Origin: Taudactylus pleione
Lineage: Eukaryota; Chordata; Amphibia; Anura; Myobatrachidae
Direction: 5' to 3'
Assembly: GCA_031769625.1 (NCBI GenBank)
Contig: JAUIMM010000547.1
Location: 1,054,001-1,118,000 of the forward strand
DNA length: 64,000 bases
Positions within the stretch are counted from its first letter, which is position 1, and every line of letters starts with the position of its first letter. Below are positions 57,262 to 64,000 of this stretch, piece after piece. The notes under the pieces were generated by a model. It made no database searches and was not told where the DNA came from. It saw nothing but the letters and a program-made list of their open reading frames with translations. The position numbers and the translations under genes were made by a program.

Positions 57262-57731
57262 TGGAAGACCGGATGTGAAGACCCTCTCCCCCCCCTAACC
57301 CTCCTTTAGGGGTGCCTTACCCTAACCTTCCCCCCCTAGTGCCTAACCCTAACCTCCCCCCTGTAAGTGCCTAAACCTAAACCCCACTCCCCGCAGCCTA
57401 AACCTAACCCTCCCGGGGGGGAGTGCCTAACTCTAACCCCCCAAGCCTAACCCTAACACTCCCGGGGGGGTGCCTAACCCTAACACTCCCGGGGGGGTGC
57501 CTAACCCTAAGTCCCCCCGGGAGCCCCTAATCTAACCCTATCCCCCCCCCGCGCGGCTGACCACGCCCGCCGCCCAGCTTACCTTCGTTCGGTATGCCGG
57601 CCGTCGGGCTCCCGGCGTAGGGATAATGCTAGGCGTCGGGATTCGACACCTATCATTAAACCCCTGCTGGGATTTGACAATCGGGAAGCCGGCGGTCGAC
57701 ATTTTGACCATCGGCTTCCTGACTACATACC
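57262..57731. mobile_element. CCCTAA-core hAT-like MITE, copy 5 (left end missing)
   Basis: Degenerate CCCTAA blocks with 'cccgggggggtgcctaaccc' at 57410-57500, then 'cttaccttcgttcggtatgc' and the terminus 'ccatcggcttcctgactaca' plus 'tacc'. The left terminus is not recognisable, so it is probably truncated. Confidence 0.75.
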
Positions 57732-58449
57732 ATTTTTTTCCTAGTGACTAGAAATACATATAGAAACTGTATAAGCTCTTCCCTGAGCTATATTCATGTC
57801 ACACTAGTCCCTTTATGGGAACTAAATATGTAAAAATGTGTCCTATTTCCTCCAGTGTGACCACAAGTAAGAATCAGGAAATCTACCCACCCAAAGGGTT
57901 ATCAGAACTATTGTATCAAGTGGCCTTTATTTCAAAATCTAGCATACATATGACAGCGATTGTTAATAAATGTCCCAATGATGTAGTAAAGGTGATTCCC
58001 ACACTTACTGTTTTTTCCTTTAGAGAAGTGTTCTGAAATCATTAGTGAGCTAACAATTCATGTCAGAGACTACTATAGGAGGGACAGGAGCAGAGCTTTT
58101 TGTAGCAGCATTTACACAGGGTCAGACTGCAAAAAGTGAGGCTTGTCATTTCCGTGTCACAAAGGCAACACTCGGCCTCAGCTTTGTCTGTAGTGACGGA
58201 GGATCAGTGCCGTAACAGTGCGGCAGTGCACACTGCGCCCCCTGAACACATGATGTCATGATGCCGTAGTAAACGTGAGCTGCCACTAGCTCCGGGGAGT
58301 ACAGCACTGCCCGATGCAGCTGTACAGGGTGCAGGGTACATGTCTGGAGCATGCAAAAGACAAGAGGGAAAAAAAGACAAAGATCACACCTCTACAGAAA
58401 TCCCATTCATATATAGCAAGCATTATCATGTCTGTTTTTAAAAGGAGAC
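57732..58449. other. No recognised feature
   Basis: Unique-looking DNA. A short GC-richer patch at 58150-58340 includes 'gtgccgtaacagtgcggcag' but no defined element. Confidence 0.3.
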
Positions 58450-58745
58450 TAAAGGCCTGATAAAGAGGTGCACGCTAACTGCACTCACTGCTGATATGCA
58501 TGCAGTTGGGCAATGGTAAAAGTACTGTGCATGCGTCCCATTTGCACTGCACATGAGTCCCGATGGTAACTGCTGGGAGATGCAGAACATATGGTGGTTA
58601 GCCAGATGCATGTGTGCCGCTGACAGCTGGCACAGGACGCCATTGTCAGACAGAGAATTGACACCTGCCATAGGGCTGGTGCAAGCTTCTATGTTGTGAC
58701 CAACACTTTAGCGCCGCTGTCTGTGGGCAGCTCAGTAGGAACATA

Positions 58746-59848
58746 GGGCCCGATTCAGACCCGCTCGTTAGATGTGTTGGCACGCAGCCAAAGTATGCAA
58801 ATCCTGCGATCGCATGGCAAGGCATTAACAGGCCCCCACTATGTCTTGGCGTGCGATTGCGGTGAGTATCAAGACGCCCATCAGCCTGTCTTAAGACACC
58901 CACTTTCTCACATCATCTCCAGGAAATGTATGCAACAATCGGTATCATCGAGTAACATCAGACCCATACGCAGCACTTGTGGCTGGCCATACCCTACCGC
59001 AAGCGGAACCAGTATGGTCAGCCATGCGGCTGGCGGTTCAAATCCCAACAGCGGTGGACCGGCAGTGAAGATCCCGACAGGTAAGTATTTTTTCTATTTA
59101 CTAACCTAAACTCCCCACCCTAACCCTCCCTTAGGGGTGTCTAACCCTAACCTCAGCCCCAAGTGCCTAAACCTAACCCCCTCTTCTCCGCAGCCTAACC
59201 CTAAGTGTCCCGGGGGGGTGCCTAACCCTAACCTCCACCCGGGGATGCTTATGCCCCCCTTCCCCTAGCCTAACCCTAACCTCCCGGGGGGGTGCCTAAC
59301 CCTAAGTCCCCCCCGGGAGCACCTAACCTAACCCTCCCCCTCACCCCGCGGCTTACCTTCGATCGGTAAGCCAGGTGTCGGGCTCCCGGCGTAGGTCTAA
59401 TGACAGGCGTCGGGATTTCGATGCCGATCATTAGACACTTGCCGGGATTAGACAGTCAGGATGCCGACGGTCGACATTTAGACCGTCAGCATCCCGACTG
59501 CATCCCCTGAAAGCACTGCGAGTGCTTCAGTGTGTAATTCAGCCATGTCATGTGTATTATGATGCTGCGTCTTAATTATGCACGCCTCTGATATGGCGTT
59601 AAGACGCTCTGACACACCTGCATTCGCACCACCACTCCTCCGTTTCCATTGACCACCCCCTGTCCCAACCCATAAATGGCTCGTCCTGTCACTCATTCTA
59701 GCGAGCTGGCTATGCGCAGCGATCGATCGCTTCCCGATCGCATGGACTAGTAAGTGCACGTGCACTGCGACTTATACGCATGCGCACATTGCAAACATCG
59801 GCAGTCTACGAGCGAACGCAGCCTAACGAGCGGGTCTGAATCGGACCC
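58746..59848. mobile_element. Harbinger-like MITE, middle layer of the nest
   Basis: Ends 'gggcccgattcagacccgct' and 'agcgggtctgaatcggaccc', flanked by ATA (58743-58745, 59849-59851). The body resembles the 9495 element ('gaccaccccctgtcc', 'ctcattctagcgagctgg'). It is interrupted at 59005-59506 by a CCCTAA-core element. Confidence 0.85.
59005..59506. mobile_element. CCCTAA-core hAT-like MITE, copy 6, innermost layer
   Basis: A 502-bp element starting 'ggaaccagtatgg' and ending 'cgactgcatccc'. Flanks 'ccgcaagc' and 'ctgaaagc' match at 6 of 8 positions. It has a B-box-like 'ggttcaaatcc' at 59035, a strong donor-like 'cag/gtaagtattt' at 59078-59090, and a CCCTAA-type core. Confidence 0.85.
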
Positions 59849-60244
59849 ATAATCAGCAGCGGCATTAGCATAAAGATGCAGACATGGCTGCGGCAAATGA
59901 TGCCCCGTCGGTGTGCACCTCTGAATCAGGCCCTAAATGAGGAAATGTGGCTTTTTAGGATATTTGTATGCTGTAAATAAGAGTGTCACTGTGTCTATCT
60001 AAGAGAAATATGCCCTTTAATATTATGTTGCAAATGTACTAAATACATTTGTTTAAAACCCACTTGAACATTATTTTGGCAGAAAATATATCTCAAAGCA
60101 GCTGTTTCAGTTTGCCTACTCAAAGCCCACACATAACTCCTAGGCTGATCGGCACAACCTGTACTGTGCTATATAGTCTGCTCAGACACAGTATGTATAA
60201 CTACATGTTATCCCGTCTGTCCACATCAGGTGTGTGTGCTCTCA

Positions 60245-60490
60245 GGGCCTGATTCAGAGATACTGTAGGAAAAAAAGAAGCATTTTCTCCTGGAACAAAC
60301 AATGAAAGAGCCGTAAATGCATTTATATTTTTGCATGCACCTTTTGCATGTACTGGCCAGCTATGTTTTAAATTGAATTAAATAAATATCTCTTCACATT
60401 TAAAATCTGCCCCACCTACATTACAACATAGTTTTGCCAAAGTGCAAATGGCTCAATATTTTTATTTGCCCCTAACTCTGAATCAGGCCC
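60245..60490. mobile_element. MITE with 'gggcctgattcagag' ends
   Basis: Ends 'gggcctgattcagaga' and 'ctctgaatcaggccc' enclose a 246-bp AT-rich body that is unlike the GC-rich Harbinger-like copies. The ends match those of the 35813 and 58453 elements, so the terminal sequence is shared between quite different interiors. Confidence 0.75.
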
Positions 60491-61079
60491 CCAATGTCGC
60501 ATGTTGATGAAGTGCTAGCAGTATGAATGCCAGTATATTTGGCCAATGATGATGTAATGCTGGAATTGCTTGCAGTGCAAGATTGTTTGAAATATCAGTG
60601 CTTGGATACAAAGTTGAAGTTCCTATAACACAACAATGGGCCTGCTGATGGATGCAGTTTCAATGTTCCCACAGTTGAGTGATTTTTGCTACTGCGCATG
60701 TGTGAAAAGTCAGAGACATCCTTACTGCCGCACGTGCGTACCAAAGTCTCCAATGGTGACCACAATTGCGTGCAGCATTGCTAACACTTGAGAAGGGGTT
60801 TGTGGTCATCCCACTCAAAAGGAAAGCTGAGATTTGCATATTCCCGCAACCTCACGTGACCCACAGCGCTATACAGACTGGTAGCAGCAGCGCCTTCACC
60901 CACTACTCATAGCAATGTCACTGTGTGCCATGTGCACAGGCTGCTATGTAGCTTATCCTGTACAAGTGAACGCGGGCACATATCACCTCTCCCCCACCCC
61001 TTACCGGCGGCGCGCATTGTGCCACACCTATCTCTTGTATTGATGTTAGCAATACATTATGTTGTTATTGCTCAGCTTT
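60491..61079. other. No defined element
   Basis: Contains words such as 'actgcgcatgtgtgaaaag' and 'gccgcacgtgcgtacc' that suggest decayed MITE sequence, but no ends are visible. Confidence 0.3.
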
Positions 61080-61217
61080 AACTTGACGGATCCAGATGAA
61101 ATAAAGTGCAGGGTATCCACTACATAATGATGCAGGTTTCATGAAAATCGGTTCACTACTTTTCACGCCAACTTGGAACAGACAGACATAACGTTTTTAT
61201 TATATTAGTATAGATTA
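61080..61217 (+). repeat. Possible 3' tail of a non-LTR or Helitron-type repeat
   Basis: 'catgaaaatcggttcactac' then 'cagacagacataacg' and the ending 'attatattagtatagatt' resemble tails found on dispersed repeats in many animals. Class uncertain. Confidence 0.35.
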
Positions 61218-61360
61218 CCTTACACCACATGGAGTGCATGTAAAATACCTATATGCAACAAGTATGGGCAGAAAATGAGAATCTACATGTAGGATAACTT
61301 TAGCACTCCAAATGTGTCTGAACTACATAAAGCAAAGTTATTCCTATAAAGCATGTATTG

Positions 61361-61539
61361 CTGGGGTTCCTAACCACGGTCCTCAAGGCACACTAACAGT
61401 CCAGGTTTAAAGGATAGCCATACTTGAGCACAGGTGTCTTAATTAGTACTGCAATTATTTTTATTTACTTGCTCAAGCATGGATATCGCTAAAACCTGGA
61501 CTTTTAATGTGCCTTGAGGACTGAGGTTGGGAATCACTG
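61361..61539. mobile_element. Short hAT MITE (same family as 38213)
   Basis: Ends 'ctggggttcctaacc' and 'ggttgggaatcactg'; flanks 'atgtattg' (61353-61360) and 'atgtaatg' (61540-61547) agree at 7 of 8. The interior shares 'aacagtccaggtttaaagga' with the relative at 38213. Confidence 0.8.
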
Positions 61540-61547
61540 ATGTAATG

Positions 61548-62559
61548 CATATATATAATATTTGTATATCATAGTTTTTATTGATATTTTTAAAATATTT
61601 GGTAATTAGTATAAATGTTTGTTGACCTTCCCGATTTAGAAAAGTAAGAAGGGAATAAAGTCTTTCTCTTGTGTGATAGCTCCTCCTCAAGAAATAACCT
61701 TATCAGCAGTGCTGACGGAAAGGAGGCATCACATATACAGGGCTGAAACGGCAGCTGACTCCTGACTGGACAGTGTAGTTTAATCATAAGCTGTTATTCA
61801 TATGTAGCCACATCTGGGAGACTCCAGAAGTTTGGGGGGAACTCCCATAAGAGTCCTACATCTCGCCCACCTTTGGAGAAGGGCCTTGGTGACACAATTC
61901 ACTGTGAATCATGTCATTCTGATGATGTGGCTACATAATCCCCCCTTCCCCTTCCTCTTGAACTAACTCTAGGATCTCCCTTGGTGGTGTTTGAAAGTGT
62001 AGGCAAGTACAAGTATGCGGAATCTTAGAGCAGCCAAACACAGAAATGCTTCTAGTCATGAGAGGCAGGTTGTGCGTGTATGAGAAAAGGCGATTGGGGT
62101 CTGCAATCCCCCGAAGGTACTGTAGAAGACCACTTTTGTGTGCCATGCCTAGCCATATGTATCATTTCAGTGTACAAATGAAGCACAGGTATAAATGTTG
62201 CAGTAAAGCCTGCTCTGTCTATATATTTTACCATGCTGTATTGTCCAGCGTTTATTACATTTTATTTGTCTGTTTGTGGACATCCGTGTTTTAAAAATGT
62301 TGTATTTTTCAGACTGGCATCAGTTTCATATTGCATTTACCACATTGCCACAGTGAATAAACATGCAAAACTATCTGTGACTGTTTTGTAAACATTCAGA
62401 TCCATTTGTCTATATGTATATAATATGTTGATATGACAGTGTTCATGACTACTGGATATGACTGCAGTTGTTTTATAACAGCGATAAGCAACATGGTCTA
62501 CTTCTGGGACCGCATGGGTGGCCCTTAAACCTCCAAAAAGGCTGCACATTACCCGTAAG
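61548..62559. other. No recognised feature
   Basis: Unique-looking DNA with short frames lacking motifs. Confidence 0.35.
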
Positions 62560-62830
62560 ATAGGCACAATTCTCACCCGATCTGTCTGATTATTGCACAG
62601 TATGTACACAGCGCCCGGAGCCAATGAATGTTTACAAATCAGTTGGATTGGCTCCCAACATCAGAAGTGATGCACGACAATCACCAGTAATTGTGGCACA
62701 AATGCAATGTGTACTTGATCTGCCCGACAAGGTGCTTTTACAAACATCACCTCAATTTCTTTTATCATTCAGATACAAACTATAATTGTGTAGTGTGTAT
62801 ACAGGAAATCGCATGTCCATAGGATTGTTT
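62560..62830. mobile_element. Decayed Harbinger-like MITE fragment
   Basis: Words such as 'gcacagtatgtacacagcgc', 'gattggctcccaac' and 'tgtgtagtgtgtatacagg' match the interior and near-terminal parts of the 26206/31859 family. No terminal repeats remain. Confidence 0.4.
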
Positions 62831-63486
62831 CAGATGTTAGAAGAATAAATAAATATAAAATAGCTAATCATTCCTCTTATCTGTCTGGTGTGTACCTTTC
62901 TTTACTCTGAGGAATACGTTAAATTAATACATTTAATCAAATAAGGATACACCTATCTTTAATAACATAGTAGTCATTGTAAACAAGTTTTAACAAACAA
63001 ATCTGACAACAAAGCAGGAAGGTGCTGGGGGCTGCAAGTGAAGGCTTGGTGGCCACATACAGCCCTGGATGGCCCCTTACACCCTCACTTTTTATGCAGT
63101 TGTATACAGTCCGTTTTTAGTTTGTCTTTTCATAAGCCAGGCTTGTGATTGGTAATCACTATTTGTTTGGTCTGATTTTTCTTTTTCATTATTAATGATA
63201 CACTATTTTTAACAAGTCCTGAGATACATACATAGCAAACACTTTTGTTGTGCTGGGAATTTCAGCACATTTCCCTTTATTGCCATTTACAGACTTCAGG
63301 AACACTTTAGATAAAGGAGATAAAATGCATGGTAAGAGTTAATGGAAGGGTGTTTACAGCAGATGAGAGCTACCAGTGCTGCCAGGAGCCAACAGACAAT
63401 CATCTGACAATTGGATGTGAAATCTGTGATAAGCACTGAGTGGCGTCTCCATCTTATTTCCAGCACAGTAGATAGGGGTGGCAAAA
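62831..63486. other. No recognised feature
   Basis: AT-rich unique-looking DNA leading to the last element. Confidence 0.35.
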
Positions 63487-64000
63487 GGCATTCGGTATGA
63501 ATAGCCGGCTGCCGCATGACCGGCAGATCGAATCCCGGCTGCGGCAGCCCGACAAAACAGCAGAGCCCGGCAGCAGAAGCCTGACAGCGCTGGAAATCCC
63601 GCTCGTCCCTAACGTAAGTACTTACTAACCTAACTAACCCTCCTTAGGAGTGCCTATCCCTAACCTCCCCCCCAAGTGCCTAACCCTAACCTCCCCCTCT
63701 AAGTGCCTAACCCTAACCCCCCCTTCCCCGCTGCCTAAACCTAAGTCCCCCGGGGGGGTGCCTAACCCTCCCTCCCCCTAGCCTAACCCTCCCGGGGGGT
63801 GCCTAACCCTAATTCCCCCCCGGGTGCCCTAAACCTAACCCCCCGTGGCTGTCCGCTCGCGGCGCCCGGCATCCCTTCGATCGGGATGCCGGGCGCCTGT
63901 CTCCTGGCGCAGGGAAAATGACAGGCGTCTAGATTTTAGACGCCGGTCATTTATCCCTAGGCGAGATAGAGGATTCGGGAAGCCGGTGGTCGGGATTACG
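63487..64000. mobile_element. CCCTAA-core hAT-like MITE, copy 7 (cut by window end)
   Basis: It begins 'ggcattcggtatg', has 'gatcgaatcccgg' in the B-box position, 'gtaagt' at 63614, several 'cctaaccctaacc' blocks, and near the window end 'gggaagccggtggtcggga', the subterminal part of the right end. The right terminus lies just outside the window. Confidence 0.85.

Larger units (their letters stand above)
58453..59933. mobile_element. Harbinger-like MITE, outermost of a three-level nest
   Basis: The left end 'aggcctgataaagaggtgca' is complemented by 'tgcacctctgaatcaggccc' at the right, and both sides carry TAA (58450-58452, 59934-59936). Its halves are 58453-58745 and 59852-59933; the rest is the element at 58746-59848. 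Confidence 0.75.

Noticed and set aside
57290..57545. True telomere or interstitial telomere array
   Set aside because: The CCCTAA units are degenerate, broken by GGGGGGTGCC blocks, and belong to a dispersed element with several copies, so this is not a telomere end or a fusion relic.

Overview
This window looks like non-coding DNA from a large, repeat-rich vertebrate genome, most likely a frog. The inference rests on the repeats: L2-clade LINEs ending in a ...GCGCTATATAAG... tail, many PIF/Harbinger-like and hAT-like non-autonomous elements, decayed Tc1/mariner copies, and no bacterial-style gene packing. I see no complete host gene, rRNA, tRNA or CRISPR array. The species call is inference only.

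Layout. 1-6.9 kb: mostly unique AT-rich DNA with L2 tails, a foldback element and a minisatellite split by a 508-bp element. 6.9-11.05 kb: Harbinger-like elements, a Tigger-like element and L2 3' ends. 11.06-15.4 kb: a Tc1-type element interrupted by a nearly complete L2 LINE (EN fragment plus an open RT frame with [15 protein letters not shown] and YADD) and by another element that is itself interrupted. 15.5-16.1 kb: a 551-bp element made of eleven consecutive hairpins. 16.2-26 kb: further MITEs, a hAT element with a perfect 8-bp target duplication, and a decayed Tc1 transposase. 26.2-29.3 kb: a Harbinger-like element split by a hAT, then a second hAT with a foldback element inside its target duplication. 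30.7-39.6 kb: hAT, Tigger-like, Helitron-like and Harbinger-like elements, including the second multi-hairpin copy (35.8-36.4 kb). 42.2-45.5 kb: a hAT, a 1.8-kb giant inverted repeat (Penelope-like candidate) carrying a hAT insertion, and an L2 fragment. 45.7-50.6 kb: Harbinger-like elements (one split by an L2) and foldbacks. 50.6-56.8 kb: the least repeat-dense stretch, with one candidate short first coding exon on the minus strand (53304-53450). 56.8-64 kb: Harbinger-like elements, a three-level nest, and the CCCTAA-core family, whose last copy runs off the window end.

The elements do not form a pathway. Their value is stratigraphic: many insertions are datable relative to each other because target-site duplications and empty sites can be read directly. 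The most unusual items are (1) the two 550-bp multi-hairpin elements, whose stems differ between copies yet stay self-complementary; (2) a mobile family with a telomere-like CCCTAA core, 8-bp target duplications and GTAAGT splice-donor matches; (3) the giant inverted repeat with its internal empty-site control; and (4) the possible unannotated exon at 53.3-53.45 kb.
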